DNA of 64,000 nt from Pseudomonas sp. TMP9 (GCF_037943105.1 NZ_CP149803.1:62001-126000), one strand, 5' to 3'; shown: positions 8,793-19,151, counted from the stretch's first letter. Notes: generated from the sequence alone by a model not told the origin. Made by a program: numbers and translations.

Positions 8793-9539
8793 ATGCGTCT
8801 GCTACTGCTTGCCCTGTTGTTGTCCACCTCCCTTGCCCACGCCACCCCGCCGAAAGCTGATGCCTTTGCGCCATTATTCGAGCTGGCCGGTATCCGTTTG
8901 CTCTGTGAGCAGAGTGCGCCGCTGGTGCAGCGCGGGTTAACTGATAAACAGCAAGCGCAGTTGGCTAAGGCGTTTGCCGCTGACAGCTTGTGTTTGGACT
9001 TGGCCAAGGGCCTGATTGGCAAGCTCGATCAAGCGCAGGTGCAACAGGCTAAGCAACTGCTGGAAAGCCCATTGGCGCAGGAATTTACGGCGGCTGAGCG
9101 CTCGGTCGGTGCGGGTGGCGCAGAAGGGTTAGCGGCCTACCGCAAGCAGTTGGACGCACGCCCGCCTCGCGGTGAACGTCTGGCTCTGGTGCGACGTTTG
9201 GATTCGGCGGCTCATACCACCACGTTGGCTACATTACTGCGCTATGAGGTGGGTAAAACACAGGCCTTCTTGGCCCTGCAGGCCCGTGGCGAAAGCATCG
9301 AAGAGAAGGCTCTGAGCACTCAGACCAAGGCGCAAGAGGAGGCGCTGCGGGCCTCCAGCGTCAAAGCGGTGGAGTCCTTTATGCTTTACGCCTACCGACA
9401 GATGCCCAGCGAAAAGCTGGCTGAATATGCCGCCTTGTATGAGCAGCCTGCCGTGGCTCAGCTACTTGATAGCAGCGTGCAACTGCTGCCCGGGTTGTTT
9501 GCAGCGCGGCGTGCACAGCTGAACAAGCAGCTCGACTGA
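8793..9539 (+). CDS. Secreted protein of unknown function
   Basis: A 248-residue protein with a clear signal peptide (MRLLLLALLLSTSLAHA, cleavage probably after AHA at 17). The mature part is helical and alanine/glutamine-rich, with a C-terminal segment AEYAALYEQPAVAQLLDS that resembles helical domains of uncharacterised DUF2059-type periplasmic proteins. I do not recognise a specific family with certainty. It stands alone between two terminators and has a good ribosome site (GAGAG) and a CATAAT element at 8775-8780 that may be its -10 box. Confidence 0.75.
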   Translation: MRLLLLALLLSTSLAHATPPKADAFAPLFELAGIRLLCEQSAPLVQRGLTDKQQAQLAKAFAADSLCLDLAKGLIGKLDQAQVQQAKQLLESPLAQEFTAAERSVGAGGAEGLAAYRKQLDARPPRGERLALVRRLDSAAHTTTLATLLRYEVGKTQAFLALQARGESIEEKALSTQTKAQEEALRASSVKAVESFMLYAYRQMPSEKLAEYAALYEQPAVAQLLDSSVQLLPGLFAARRAQLNKQLD

Positions 9540-9544
9540 AACGA

Positions 9545-9573
9545 CCAAGGGGCCGTGAGGCCCCTTGGTTTTT
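9545..9573 (+). terminator. Strong intrinsic terminator
   Basis: CCAAGGGGCC (9545-9554), loop GTGA, GGCCCCTTGG (9559-9568), then TTTTT: a perfect ten-base stem six bases after the stop codon of the secreted protein gene. It also marks the boundary to the convergent HDOD gene. Confidence 0.92.
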
Positions 9574-9582
9574 ACTGCAGGT

Positions 9583-10989
9583 TTAGGGGGTTGGGTGGAA
9601 TTGCGCCGCCAGTTCGCGCAGCGCGACTTCGGCCTCCAGCACCTTGTTTACCGCGTCCTCGGCTTTTTCACGGCTGATACCAAGGTTATCCAACAGACTC
9701 TGCGGGATTTCGCTGTGGGGGCCGGCACCGATGCCGCGATTGCGCAGCAGGCGCACCGACAGGCACACCAAGTTCGGATAAGCAGCATGCGCGCCGCTGA
9801 ACTCGGGGTCGTGCTGAAAGCGCAGGGCGCTGACTAACTCTTCCGGCATGTCCCAGTGGCGCATCAACCAGGCGCCAATTTGTTCACGGCTGATGCCCAG
9901 CAAGTGCTGCTCGATATAGCTGTGCGACAGGTGTGGGTTGACCTCGACGTGGCGACAGATAAGCGAAAAGTGCGGCGGAAACACATGTGCCAGCACCAGG
10001 TAACCGAAGTTATGCAGCAAACCGGCGAGGTAGCTCAGGCCAGCTTCCGGGCGCTGCGCGCGCGGGATGGCGCGGGTCAGCCCTTCAATCACAGCCGCGC
10101 TGTAAATCGCCTGCTGCCAATATGGAGTGGCTTGCTGCGGATGATCCTTGGGCAGGCTCAGGGTTTTACCCAATGCCAAGCCAAGGGCCAGGTTGATCAC
10201 TAAATCGAAGCCCAGCACACGCACGATGGCGTCTTCCACGGAGCGGATTTTGCCCGGCGCCGCGTAGTATGGCGAGGCGGCCCAGCTGACAACTTGCGCA
10301 GCCAATGCCGGGTCGGTTTCCACCACGCCGGTGATGTCATCCACGCTGGCTTCAGGGTTGACGCGCAGTTTAATGATCTTCTGCGCCGTTTCAGGTAGGG
10401 GTGGAATTTCGATGGTTTCTTCTAATCGCTGCTGAATCCGGCGGGCGGTAAAGGCCTGCACGGCTTGGATGATCTCGGCGCGGTCATCGTCTGGGCGGTC
10501 CAAATTCAGGTGGATGTTGCTCAGTGGCTCACCGAAGCGTGCGGCGCTGGCTTTACCCAATAAGCTTTTAAATCCCTCACTGCTCAGCTCCAGCAATACG
10601 CCAGGCTGGCCAGATTCGATATACACGCTGGGCACCTGCAGCAAGCGCTCGTCATACAGGCAGGGCGAACTGGTCAGCGGCGGCAGCCCCGGCAGGGCTT
10701 TTAAGTTGTGCTTGCTGAGCATGCGCGCCAAGCGCTCGGGCTTGACCGCGGCCAGTTGCCGGCCGGTGAGTTCGGTGAGGCGGTTTAAATCCAACAGTTG
10801 GTTCTGCGGATAGAGCACCAGCAGCGCGCCGACGGCGTCGTCTAGCAGCACCGCCTGCAGACGTTGTGCGGTTGGCAGGCTAGGCTGGTCGAGGCGAACG
10901 TGGTAGCTCAGGCCGAGTTTTTCCAGCAATTGCACGATCACCATTGGCGGCTGCAAAGCGGTGTCGGGAGCAAGGGCGAGTTCAGTCAT
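9583..10989 (-). CDS. HDOD-domain protein with N-terminal YbaK-like domain
   Basis: The 468-residue protein has two parts. Residues 20-150 resemble the YbaK/prolyl-tRNA editing fold (AVLLDDAVGALLVLYP, LKALPGLPPL, VYIESGQPGVLLEL). Residues 190-410 form an HDOD domain (IPPLPETAQKIIKLR, DPALAAQVVSWAASPYYA, AGLLHNFGYLVLAHVF), a divergent HD fold found in bacterial signalling proteins that usually lacks hydrolase activity. A short helical tail follows. The combination occurs next to recG in other pseudomonads. Its signal and partner are not known; the editing domain may only bind a ligand. Transcribed away from recG with an 88-base gap on the same strand. Confidence 0.85.
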   Translation of the reverse strand: MTELALAPDTALQPPMVIVQLLEKLGLSYHVRLDQPSLPTAQRLQAVLLDDAVGALLVLYPQNQLLDLNRLTELTGRQLAAVKPERLARMLSKHNLKALPGLPPLTSSPCLYDERLLQVPSVYIESGQPGVLLELSSEGFKSLLGKASAARFGEPLSNIHLNLDRPDDDRAEIIQAVQAFTARRIQQRLEETIEIPPLPETAQKIIKLRVNPEASVDDITGVVETDPALAAQVVSWAASPYYAAPGKIRSVEDAIVRVLGFDLVINLALGLALGKTLSLPKDHPQQATPYWQQAIYSAAVIEGLTRAIPRAQRPEAGLSYLAGLLHNFGYLVLAHVFPPHFSLICRHVEVNPHLSHSYIEQHLLGISREQIGAWLMRHWDMPEELVSALRFQHDPEFSGAHAAYPNLVCLSVRLLRNRGIGAGPHSEIPQSLLDNLGISREKAEDAVNKVLEAEVALRELAAQFHPTP

Positions 10990-11078
10990 GGCGGTATCCG
11001 GCAGAGGCGGCGAGCTTGGAGTATAAACAGCCGCTTAGTAAAGATGCGGCACAGGCGACATTTGTCTTGTGCGCCGGG

Positions 11079-13154
11079 TCACACTTGCCCGTATTGCTGA
11101 CCGTGCCGTAACCAGCGCTCAAGCAGTGGGCTGACATGTTGCGGCCACTGTTCCAACAGCGCCTGGGCGGCATCGCGCACGGCCGGCAGCAAGTCAGCGT
11201 CGCGCATCAGGTCGGCCACTTTAAACTGCAGCAGGCCGGTCTGGCGGGTGCCGAGCATCTCGCCGGGGCCGCGCAGCTCTAAGTCCTTTTCAGCGATAAT
11301 GAAACCATCGCAGGTCTCGCGCATGATTGCCAGGCGTTGGCGGCCCAGTTGCGATAACGGCGCGTGATAAAGCAACAAGCAATGGCTGGCGGCGCTGCCG
11401 CGGCCGACTCGCCCGCGCAACTGGTGCAGTTGCGCCAAGCCCAAGCGCTCAGGGTTTTCAATGATCATCAGGCTGGCGTTGGGCACGTCTACGCCCACTT
11501 CAATCACCGTAGTGGCGACTAATAACTGCAGCTGGCCCTGCTTAAATTGGTTCATGACCGAGGCCTTTTCAGCTGGCTTCATGCGCCCGTGGATCAAGCC
11601 CACATTCAGCCCGCCCAGCGCAGCAGTTAGGTCGACGAAGGTGGTTTCGGCGGCTTGGCAGGTCAGTTCTTCGGATTCTTCAATCAGCGTGCACACCCAA
11701 TAAGCTTGGCGGCCTTCGTTGCACGCCAGGCGCACCCGTTCGACCACCTCCGGGCGGCGGCTATCGGCGATCACCAGGGTATTCACCGGGGTGCGGCCCG
11801 GCGGTAACTCGTCGAGGATCGAGGTGTCGAGGTCGGCATACGCACTCATGGCCAAGGTTCTGGGGATGGGGGTGGCGGTCATGATCAATTGATGCGGGCA
11901 CATGCGCCCGCCAATGCCTTTCTGCCGAAGGGCCAAGCGTTGCTGCACGCCGAAGCGGTGCTGCTCATCGATAATGACCAGCGCCAGGTTGTGGAATTTC
12001 ACCTCATCCTGAAACAACGCGTGGGTGCCGACCACCATGGGTGTGCCGCTGACAATCTGCTCCAGCGCACTGGCGCGGGCTTTACCCTTGAGCTTGCCAG
12101 CCAGCCACGCGACTTCAAGACCCAGCGGCGCCAACCATTTGCTGAAGTTGATAAAGTGCTGCTCGGCGAGAATTTCAGTGGGCGCCATCAGCGCCACTTG
12201 ATACCCCGCTTCTAATGCTTGCAGGGCCGCAAAGGCCGCGACCACGGTTTTACCGGACCCCACATCACCTTGTATCAGGCGCAGCATGGGCTCGCTTTGG
12301 CTGAGGTCGTAGGCGATTTCCGCACCGACCCGCTGTTGCGCGCCGGTGGGGGCAAACCCGAGGTTGGCTAAGTATTGCTGCGGCAGGACTTTGGCCATCG
12401 GCATGGCGGGCGCCTGCTGTGCTCGTACGCTCTCGCGCAGGCGCTGCAGCGACAGTTGATGGGTCAGGAGCTCTTCGAAGGCCAGGCGGTGCTGAGCCCA
12501 GTGACGGCCTTCGGCGAGTTCTTCCACGTCAGCATCCGGCGGCGGCCGATGCAGGTAGCGAATCGCCTGATCAAGCGGGCTGAGCTGGTACTCGTCAGCC
12601 AATTCACGCGGCAGCCAATCCGGCAGGCTGTGCGGCCCCAAGCGTGCCAAGGCTTGTTCGCTGAGTTGACGCAGGCGCTGCTGAGTCAGGCCTTCGGTGG
12701 TCGGGTAGATCGGCGTCAGCGTTTGCTCCACGGCAATCGCCTCGCTGCCAGACAGGGCACGGTATTCCGGGTGATAGATCTCGAGCCCCGAAGAGCCGGG
12801 CCTTACTTCGCCGTAACAGCGCACCTGAGTGCCACGTTTAAGGCCTTCTTTCTGCGCTTGACTGAAATGGTAGAAGCGCAGGCTCAACGTGCCGCTGCCA
12901 TCTTGCAGGCGCACCAGTAAGCTGCGACGACGACCCATGATCACGTCAGCGCCGGCAACGATACCTTCAACCACGGCATCCTGGCCGGGACGCAGTGCGC
13001 CAATTGGCACAATGCGGGTGCGGTCCTGATAACGCAACGGCAGGTGAAACAGCACATCCTGCAGCGTCTCTAAGCCGACCTTGGCGAGTTTTTCGGCCAG
13101 CGAGGCGCCCACGCCTTTCAGCGCGGTGACAGAAACCGCGGCCAGCTCGGTCAT
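11079..13154 (-). CDS. recG: ATP-dependent DNA helicase RecG
   Basis: The 691-residue product matches RecG in length and layout: an N-terminal wedge/OB region (GVGASLAEKLAKVGL at the start, then FHLPLRYQDRT), followed by superfamily-2 helicase motifs GDVGSGKT (Walker A, near residue 295), DEQHRFG (motif II), MTATPIPRT (motif III) and QLRGRVGRG (motif VI). RecG remodels stalled replication forks and Holliday junctions. Its start lies ten bases downstream of the oxyR stop on the same strand, so oxyR-recG are probably co-transcribed. Confidence 0.98.
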   Translation of the reverse strand: MTELAAVSVTALKGVGASLAEKLAKVGLETLQDVLFHLPLRYQDRTRIVPIGALRPGQDAVVEGIVAGADVIMGRRRSLLVRLQDGSGTLSLRFYHFSQAQKEGLKRGTQVRCYGEVRPGSSGLEIYHPEYRALSGSEAIAVEQTLTPIYPTTEGLTQQRLRQLSEQALARLGPHSLPDWLPRELADEYQLSPLDQAIRYLHRPPPDADVEELAEGRHWAQHRLAFEELLTHQLSLQRLRESVRAQQAPAMPMAKVLPQQYLANLGFAPTGAQQRVGAEIAYDLSQSEPMLRLIQGDVGSGKTVVAAFAALQALEAGYQVALMAPTEILAEQHFINFSKWLAPLGLEVAWLAGKLKGKARASALEQIVSGTPMVVGTHALFQDEVKFHNLALVIIDEQHRFGVQQRLALRQKGIGGRMCPHQLIMTATPIPRTLAMSAYADLDTSILDELPPGRTPVNTLVIADSRRPEVVERVRLACNEGRQAYWVCTLIEESEELTCQAAETTFVDLTAALGGLNVGLIHGRMKPAEKASVMNQFKQGQLQLLVATTVIEVGVDVPNASLMIIENPERLGLAQLHQLRGRVGRGSAASHCLLLYHAPLSQLGRQRLAIMRETCDGFIIAEKDLELRGPGEMLGTRQTGLLQFKVADLMRDADLLPAVRDAAQALLEQWPQHVSPLLERWLRHGQQYGQV

Positions 13155-13163
13155 CGCCTCGCC

Positions 13164-14090
13164 TTAGTCGTTCTTAGGCAACGGGCGAGCCACCGAGCAC
13201 AGGCGGATCGAGTCGGTCAGCACTTCAATGGCGTTCGGCCGCGGGAAGCTGGCACGCCAGGCGATGGCCACGGTGCGGAAGGGCACTGGCGCGCTGAGTG
13301 GGCGCACTTCGATGATCCCGGGGGCGTAATGATGGCTGTCGACTGCGGAGAACGGCAGGATGGATACGCCCAAGCCTGAGGCGACCATATGGCGAATAGT
13401 TTCCAGCGAGCTGGATTCCACCGTGGTGTGCTTGGCGCTGTCTTCGCCGCCCTTGCGCAAGGTTGGGCAGGCTTCTAGCACCTGATCGCGGAAGCAGTGG
13501 CCTTCACCGAGCAGCAGCAAGCTTTTGTCATTAAGCAATTTGCTGTCGATGGTTTTCATCGCGGCCCACGGGTGGCCGAACGGCAGCAGGGCGTAGAACG
13601 GCTCATCGTAAAGAGGCTTGGTCAGCACATCGGCTTCATGGAACGGCAGCGCGATGATGATTGCGTCCAGCTCACCGTTGCGCAGCTTATCGCGCAGCAC
13701 GTGGGTAAAGTTTTCTTCGATATACAGCGGCATATCCGGTGCAACACGGTGCAGCTGCGGGATTAAATGAGGGAACAGGTAAGGCCCGACGGTATAAATG
13801 GCGCCGATTTTAAGCGGAGCCGCCATTTGATTCTTGCCGACCTGTGCCAGCTCGCGGATGCCTTGGGCTTGTTCCAGCACCTTCTGTGCTTGCGTGACAA
13901 TGCCCTCACCGACCGGGGTCAGCCTTACCGCACTCTTACTGCGCTCGAAAATCAGCACGCCCAGCTCATCTTCAAGCTTTTTCACCCCCACAGAGAGCGT
14001 TGGCTGGCTGACATGGCAGCGCTCAGCAGCGCGGCCGAAGTGCTGCTCTTGAGCCAGGGTGACTATGTAGCGCAGTTCAGTGAGGGTCAT
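13164..14090 (-). CDS. oxyR: Hydrogen-peroxide sensing regulator OxyR
   Basis: A 308-residue LysR-type activator. The N-terminal helix-turn-helix (LAQEQHFGRAAERCHVSQPT) and the substrate domain are typical, and the two redox cysteines are exactly at Cys199 (GHCFRDQ) and Cys208 (EACP), numbering as in E. coli OxyR. Oxidation to the 199-208 disulfide lets the tetramer activate catalase and alkylhydroperoxide reductase genes. It is divergent from nuoA across 263 bases; a perfect inverted repeat sits ten bases before its start (14100-14139) and may be its own operator. Confidence 0.98.
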   Translation of the reverse strand: MTLTELRYIVTLAQEQHFGRAAERCHVSQPTLSVGVKKLEDELGVLIFERSKSAVRLTPVGEGIVTQAQKVLEQAQGIRELAQVGKNQMAAPLKIGAIYTVGPYLFPHLIPQLHRVAPDMPLYIEENFTHVLRDKLRNGELDAIIIALPFHEADVLTKPLYDEPFYALLPFGHPWAAMKTIDSKLLNDKSLLLLGEGHCFRDQVLEACPTLRKGGEDSAKHTTVESSSLETIRHMVASGLGVSILPFSAVDSHHYAPGIIEVRPLSAPVPFRTVAIAWRASFPRPNAIEVLTDSIRLCSVARPLPKND

Positions 14091-14099
14091 AGTCTTTTT

Positions 14100-14139
14100 C
14101 CATTGAATTGCGCCTTAGCATAGCCTCTGTATTCAATGG
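14100..14139. promoter_or_regulatory. Inverted repeat upstream of oxyR, candidate operator
   Basis: CCATTGAAT (14100-14108) and ATTCAATGG (14131-14139) are perfect nine-base inverted repeats with 22 bases between, starting ten bases upstream of the oxyR start codon. LysR-type regulators bind dyads of this size and OxyR is often autoregulated, so this is a plausible OxyR site, although it does not clearly match the ATAG/CTAT spacing of the classical OxyR consensus. Confidence 0.45.
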
Positions 14140-14148
14140 AACCAACTG

Positions 14149-14162
14149 TTGATGCGCATCCA
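14149..14162 (+). promoter_or_regulatory. Candidate Anr/FNR box in the oxyR-nuoA region
   Basis: TTGAT-GCGC-ATCCA matches the FNR/Anr/Dnr consensus TTGAT-N4-ATCAA at nine of ten positions. It lies about 190 bases before the nuoA start and 60 before the oxyR start. If real it would tie one of these genes to oxygen limitation. It is only a sequence match. Confidence 0.4.
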
Positions 14163-14353
14163 CGCCAGTGGCGCAATCACAGAGGCCGTTATGACGACTG
14201 GCTACGATTTAATGTCGCGTTGTGAACAGAAAATAATTAGTGACAGATGTGTTGTACGCATAGAATTGCGACCATACTTTGCCGGCGCCCGAACGGGGCC
14301 CTGAGCGTGCTAGAAAATTTTTAAGCCGTTCCTTTTACCCAAGGAGTACCGGC

Positions 14354-14767
14354 ATGCCTGATGCGGTAACGACCATGTCCCATAACTGGGCTTTTGCTGT
14401 GTTCTTGCTAGGAGTCTTCGGGCTCATTGCCTTCATGCTTGGCTTATCCAGCCTGCTGGGCAGCAAAGCATGGGGCCGCAGCAAGAATGAACCTTTTGAA
14501 TCCGGTATGTTGCCCGTTGGCAGTGCGCACCTGCGCTTGTCCGCCAAATTCTATCTGGTCGCGATGCTCTTCGTGATCTTCGACGTTGAAGCCCTCTTTC
14601 TCTTCGCTTGGGCAGTTTCGGTGCGCGAAAGCGGCTGGGCTGGGCTGATCGAAGTTACAGTCTTTATAACAATTCTGTTGGCAGGTCTTGTCTACCTATG
14701 GCGGATCGGGGCGCTCGATTGGGCTCCTCAAGGTCGTCGCGAGCGGCAGGCGAAGCTAAAACAATGA
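14354..14767 (+). CDS. nuoA: NADH-quinone oxidoreductase subunit A
   Basis: A 137-residue inner-membrane protein with three predicted helices ([36 protein letters not shown] and the C-terminal [14 protein letters not shown]) and the conserved acidic pair DVEALF. NuoA belongs to the proton-pumping membrane arm and contacts the quinone cavity. The ATG at 14354 is chosen because AAGGAG lies eight bases before it and the product then has the usual Pseudomonas length. It is the first gene of the nuoA-N operon. Confidence 0.97.
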   Translation: MPDAVTTMSHNWAFAVFLLGVFGLIAFMLGLSSLLGSKAWGRSKNEPFESGMLPVGSAHLRLSAKFYLVAMLFVIFDVEALFLFAWAVSVRESGWAGLIEVTVFITILLAGLVYLWRIGALDWAPQGRRERQAKLKQ

Positions 14768-14777
14768 GGCTTTGGCG

Positions 14778-15455
14778 ATGCAATATAAACTTACTCGGAT
14801 CGACCCGAATGCGCCTAATGAGCGCTATCCGGTTGGCGAGCGGGAGACCGTTTCTGACCCGCTGCTAGACGATGAAGTCCACAAGAACATCTACATGGGA
14901 AAGCTCTCAGATGTTCTTAATGGCGCAGTAAATTGGGGGCGCAAAAACTCCTTATGGCCTTATAATTTCGGCCTGTCCTGCTGCTATGTGGAAATGACCA
15001 CGGCCTTTACCGCGCCGCACGATATTGCGCGCTTTGGTGCGGAAGTCATCCGGGCCTCCCCGCGTCAGGCTGACTTTATGGTCATTGCCGGCACCTGCTT
15101 TATTAAAATGGCCCCGGTCATCCAACGGTTATATGAGCAAATGCTTGAGCCTAAATGGGTGATTTCCATGGGTGCGTGCGCCAACTCTGGCGGCATGTAT
15201 GACATCTACTCGGTGGTTCAGGGTGTCGATAAGTTCTTGCCGGTGGATGTCTATATCCCCGGCTGCCCGCCGCGTCCCGAGGCCTTTCTGCAAGGCCTGA
15301 TGTTGCTGCAGGACTCCATTGCTGAAGAGCGCCGGCCGTTGTCTTGGGTTGTCGGTGATCAGGGTGTTTACCGTGCGGACATGCCGTCGCAGAAAGAACA
15401 GCGGCGCGCTGAACGTATCGCCGTAACCAACCTGCGTAGCCCTGACGAAGTATGA
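14778..15455 (+). CDS. nuoB: NADH-quinone oxidoreductase subunit B
   Basis: The 225-residue subunit carries the N2 4Fe-4S cluster that hands electrons to quinone: Cys68 and Cys69 ([10 protein letters not shown]), Cys134 (MGACANSGG) and Cys163 (GCPPRPEAF). The ATG at 14778 has GAGG nine bases upstream; an in-frame TTG at 14772 is less likely. It begins ten bases after nuoA. Confidence 0.98.
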   Translation: MQYKLTRIDPNAPNERYPVGERETVSDPLLDDEVHKNIYMGKLSDVLNGAVNWGRKNSLWPYNFGLSCCYVEMTTAFTAPHDIARFGAEVIRASPRQADFMVIAGTCFIKMAPVIQRLYEQMLEPKWVISMGACANSGGMYDIYSVVQGVDKFLPVDVYIPGCPPRPEAFLQGLMLLQDSIAEERRPLSWVVGDQGVYRADMPSQKEQRRAERIAVTNLRSPDEV

Positions 15456-15511
15456 GCCTGGGCTCGCGTGAGCCCGCCTACTGACGCCGTTGACCGATAG
15501 CGATCGAGACC

Positions 15512-17293
15512 ATGACTGCACCGAGCACTGTGTTCATCCCGCCCTACAAAGCTGACGACCAAGACGTGGTCGTTGAGCTGCATTTTCGTTTTGGCGCTGA
15601 AGCGTTTACCGTGCAAAGCACCCGCACCGGCATGTCGGTGTTGTGGGTCGCTCGCGAGCGTTTGGTCGAAGTGCTGACGTTCCTGCGCAATCTGCCGCGC
15701 CCCTACGTGATGTTGTACGACCTGCATGGCATTGACGAACGCCTGCGCACCCAACGTCGTGGTCTGCCGGGTGCAGACTTCACCGTGTTCTATCACCTGA
15801 TGTCGCTGGAGCGAAACAGCGACGTCATGATTAAGGTGGCGCTCAGTGAGCGTGACCTGAATATGCCCAGCATCACCCGCATCTGGCCTAACGCCAACTG
15901 GTACGAGCGCGAAGTCTGGGACTTGTACGGCATCCACTTTACCGGCCACCCGCATCTAACGCGGATCATGATGCCGCCAACGTGGGAAGGTCACCCGCTG
16001 CGCAAGGATTACCCAGCGCGCGCCACGGAGTTTGATCCATTCAGCCTGACCCTGGCCAAGCAGCAGCTGGAAGAAGAAGCGGCGCGCTTTAAGCCGGAAG
16101 ACTGGGGCATGAAGCGCGGTGCTGAGCACGAGGACTATATGTTCCTCAACCTTGGCCCTAACCACCCTTCAGCCCACGGTGCGTTCCGCATCATTCTGCA
16201 GTTGGACGGGGAAGAAATTGTCGATTGCGTACCGGAAATTGGCTATCACCACCGTGGCGCCGAGAAGATGGCGGAGCGCCAGAGCTGGCACAGTTTTATT
16301 CCTTATACCGACCGCATTGACTACCTCGGCGGCGTGATGAATAACCTGCCGTACGTACTGGCCGTGGAAAAACTCGCGGGCATTACCGTGCCGCAACGGG
16401 TCGACGTGATTCGCATCATGATGGCCGAGTTCTTCCGCATCACCAGTCACTTGCTGTTCCTTGGGACCTACATTCAGGACGTTGGCGCGATGTCGCCGGT
16501 GTTCTTCACCTTTACCGACCGCCAACGCGCGTACAAGGTAATTGAGGCCATCACCGGCTTCCGCTTACACCCGGCGTGGTACCGCATCGGCGGCGTCGCC
16601 CACGACCTGCCGCGCGGCTGGGACCGTTTGGTGAAAGAGTTTGTCGATTGGCTGCCTAAGCGCCTCGATGAGTACGAAAAGGCCGCGCTGAAAAACAGCA
16701 TCCTTAAGGCCCGTACTATCGGTGTGGCGCAGTACAACACCCAGGAAGCGTTAGAGTGGGGCGTTACCGGCGCCGGCTTGCGCTCCACCGGTTGCGATTT
16801 TGACCTGCGCAAAGCGCGGCCATATTCGGGCTATGAGAACTTCGAGTTTGAAGTGCCGTTGGCGGTTAATGGCGACGCCTACGACCGCTGCATGGTAAGG
16901 GTGGAAGAGATGCGCCAGAGCATCAAGATCATCGACCAATGCATGCGCAACATGCCAGAAGGCCCTTACAAGGCCGATCATCCGCTGACTACGCCGCCGC
17001 CAAAAGAGCGCACGCTGCAGCACATTGAAACGCTGATCACGCACTTCTTGCAGGTGTCATGGGGTCCGGTGATGCCGGCTAACGAATCATTCCAAATGAT
17101 CGAAGCAACTAAAGGCATCAACAGTTACTACCTGACCAGCGACGGCAGCACCATGAGCTACCGCACACGCATTCGCACGCCAAGCTTCCCGCACTTGCAG
17201 CAGATCCCTTCGGTGATTCGCGGCAGCATGGTGGCTGACTTGATTGCTTACCTAGGCAGTATCGACTTCGTTATGGCTGACGTGGACCGCTGA
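15512..17293 (+). CDS. nuoC: NADH-quinone oxidoreductase fused subunit C/D
   Basis: A 593-residue fusion. Residues 1-190 are NuoC ([22 protein letters not shown] is the family signature, given here in pieces); residues 200-593 are NuoD ([14 protein letters not shown] and the C-terminal [12 protein letters not shown]). The NuoC and NuoD parts sit at the quinone end of the peripheral arm. The fusion is normal for gammaproteobacteria such as E. coli and Pseudomonas, where it is annotated nuoC, nuoD or nuoCD. It is separated from nuoB by 56 bases and overlaps the nuoE start by one base. Confidence 0.98.
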   Translation: MTAPSTVFIPPYKADDQDVVVELHFRFGAEAFTVQSTRTGMSVLWVARERLVEVLTFLRNLPRPYVMLYDLHGIDERLRTQRRGLPGADFTVFYHLMSLERNSDVMIKVALSERDLNMPSITRIWPNANWYEREVWDLYGIHFTGHPHLTRIMMPPTWEGHPLRKDYPARATEFDPFSLTLAKQQLEEEAARFKPEDWGMKRGAEHEDYMFLNLGPNHPSAHGAFRIILQLDGEEIVDCVPEIGYHHRGAEKMAERQSWHSFIPYTDRIDYLGGVMNNLPYVLAVEKLAGITVPQRVDVIRIMMAEFFRITSHLLFLGTYIQDVGAMSPVFFTFTDRQRAYKVIEAITGFRLHPAWYRIGGVAHDLPRGWDRLVKEFVDWLPKRLDEYEKAALKNSILKARTIGVAQYNTQEALEWGVTGAGLRSTGCDFDLRKARPYSGYENFEFEVPLAVNGDAYDRCMVRVEEMRQSIKIIDQCMRNMPEGPYKADHPLTTPPPKERTLQHIETLITHFLQVSWGPVMPANESFQMIEATKGINSYYLTSDGSTMSYRTRIRTPSFPHLQQIPSVIRGSMVADLIAYLGSIDFVMADVDR

Positions 17294-17790
17294 TGATGAA
17301 CACACTTATTCAGACAGACCGTTTTGCCCTCAGTGACGCCGAGCGTTCGGCTATTGAGCATGAGCTTCATCATTACGAAGAGCCGCGCGCGGCGTCGATC
17401 GAAGCGCTGAAAATCGTGCAAAAAGCCCGTGGCTGGGTGCCAGACGGTGCCGTCGATGCGATTGGTGAAATCCTCGGCATCCCCGCCAGCGATGTTGAAG
17501 GCGTGGCGACTTTTTACAGCCAGATATTCCGCCAGCCAGTGGGTCGGCACATCATCCGTGTGTGCGACAGCATGACCTGTTACATCGGCGGGCATGAATC
17601 AGTGGTGGCGAGTATCCAGAAGCAACTGGGCATCGGTCTTGGCCAAACCAGCACAGACGGTCGTTTTACCTTGCTGCCGGTGTGTTGCTTGGGTAACTGC
17701 GATAAAGCGCCTGCGTTGATGATTGATGACGATACCTTTGGTGACGTTAGCGCCGGCAGCGTCGGCCAGCTGTTGGAGGCCTATTTATGA
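17293..17790 (+). CDS. nuoE: NADH-quinone oxidoreductase subunit E
   Basis: The 165-residue subunit binds the 2Fe-2S cluster N1a with [10 protein letters not shown] and [10 protein letters not shown], the thioredoxin-like ferredoxin motif of the 24-kDa subunit. It sits beside NuoF at the NADH-entry end of complex I. The start ATG at 17293 overlaps the nuoCD stop (TGATG); the next codon is also ATG (17296), so the exact start differs by one residue at most. Overlap with nuoF is four bases (ATGA). Confidence 0.98.
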   Translation: MMNTLIQTDRFALSDAERSAIEHELHHYEEPRAASIEALKIVQKARGWVPDGAVDAIGEILGIPASDVEGVATFYSQIFRQPVGRHIIRVCDSMTCYIGGHESVVASIQKQLGIGLGQTSTDGRFTLLPVCCLGNCDKAPALMIDDDTFGDVSAGSVGQLLEAYL

Positions 17791-19151
17791 CCACTCTGAG
17801 CACCAAGGCGCTGAGCTCTGTTGGCCCGGCGAACAGCATTGCCCGCAACGAAGAAACCCATCCGTTGACCTGGCGCCTGCGCGATGACGGCCAGCCGGTG
17901 TGGCTTGCCGAATACCAGCAAAAAAATGGTTATGCAGCTGCGCGCAAAGCGCTGAGCGAAATGGCTCAGGCTGACATCGTGCAAACGGTGAAAGAATCCG
18001 GGCTCAAAGGACGAGGCGGCGCTGGCTTCCCTACCGGCGTGAAGTGGGGCCTGATGCCAGCGGATGAGGCCATGAACATCCGCTACCTGCTGTGCAACGC
18101 GGACGAAATGGAGCCCAACACCTGGAAGGACCGCCTGCTGATGGAGCAGTTGCCGCACCTGCTGGTGGAAGGCATGCTGATCTCCGCGCGGGCACTCAAA
18201 GCCTATCGCGGTTACATCTTTCTGCGTGGCGAATACGTCGATGCGGCGATCAACCTTAATCGCGCCATCGAGGAAGCCAAGGCCGCGGGCCTGCTCGGCA
18301 AAAACATCCTTGGCAGCGGTTTTGATTTCGAGTTGATCGTGCACACCGGTGCCGGTCGTTACATCTGCGGTGAAGAAACCGCGCTGATCAATTCCCTTGA
18401 AGGCCGCCGCGCCAACCCGCGCGCTAAACCGCCATTCCCGGCTGTAGTCGGTGTATGGGGCAAGCCAACGTGCGTGAATAACGTCGAAACCCTGTGCAAC
18501 GTGCCGGCCATCGTCGGTCATGGTGTCGATTGGTACAAAAGCTTGGCCCGCCCGGACAGCGAAGACCACGGCACCAAGTTGATGGGCTTCTCCGGCAAAG
18601 TGAAAAGACCTGGCGTCTGGGAATTGCCCTTTGGCGTCAGCGCCCGCGAGTTGTTCGAAGACTATGCCGGCGGCATGCGTGATGGCTACAAGCTGAAATG
18701 CTGGCAACCCGGCGGCGCTGGTACCGGCTTTTTGCTGCCCGAGCACCTCGATGCGTTGATGTACGCCGGCGGTATCGGCAAGGTCGGTACGCGTATGGGC
18801 ACCGGTCTGGCATTGGCTGTCGATCACACGGTCAGCATGGTGTCGTTGCTGCGCAACATGGAAGAGTTCTTTTCCCGCGAGTCCTGCGGTTGGTGCACGC
18901 CCTGCCGGGATGGCCTGCCTTGGAGTGTGAAAATCCTTCGCGCGCTGGAACATGGCGAAGGCACTCAGCAAGACATCGACACCCTGCTTGGCTTGGTTAA
19001 CTTCCTCGGCCCTGGCAAAACATTTTGTGCGCACGCACCGGGTGCTGTTGAGCCGCTGGGCAGCGCGATCAAGTATTTCCGCTCGGAGTTTGAGGCAGGC
19101 GTTGCCCATTCGACGGCTGCAGTCACGACGGGGCAATTCGTCCCCGCGTAA
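17787..19151 (+). CDS. nuoF: NADH-quinone oxidoreductase subunit F
   Basis: The 454-residue NADH- and FMN-binding subunit. The FMN loop [17 protein letters not shown] is near residue 72, [14 protein letters not shown] near 190, and the N3 4Fe-4S cluster motif [12 protein letters not shown] near 369. It oxidises NADH and starts electron flow in complex I. It overlaps nuoE by four bases. Downstream it is followed, unusually for this tight operon, by a 170-base spacer (see the repeat entry) before nuoG. Confidence 0.98.
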   Translation: MTTLSTKALSSVGPANSIARNEETHPLTWRLRDDGQPVWLAEYQQKNGYAAARKALSEMAQADIVQTVKESGLKGRGGAGFPTGVKWGLMPADEAMNIRYLLCNADEMEPNTWKDRLLMEQLPHLLVEGMLISARALKAYRGYIFLRGEYVDAAINLNRAIEEAKAAGLLGKNILGSGFDFELIVHTGAGRYICGEETALINSLEGRRANPRAKPPFPAVVGVWGKPTCVNNVETLCNVPAIVGHGVDWYKSLARPDSEDHGTKLMGFSGKVKRPGVWELPFGVSARELFEDYAGGMRDGYKLKCWQPGGAGTGFLLPEHLDALMYAGGIGKVGTRMGTGLALAVDHTVSMVSLLRNMEEFFSRESCGWCTPCRDGLPWSVKILRALEHGEGTQQDIDTLLGLVNFLGPGKTFCAHAPGAVEPLGSAIKYFRSEFEAGVAHSTAAVTTGQFVPA

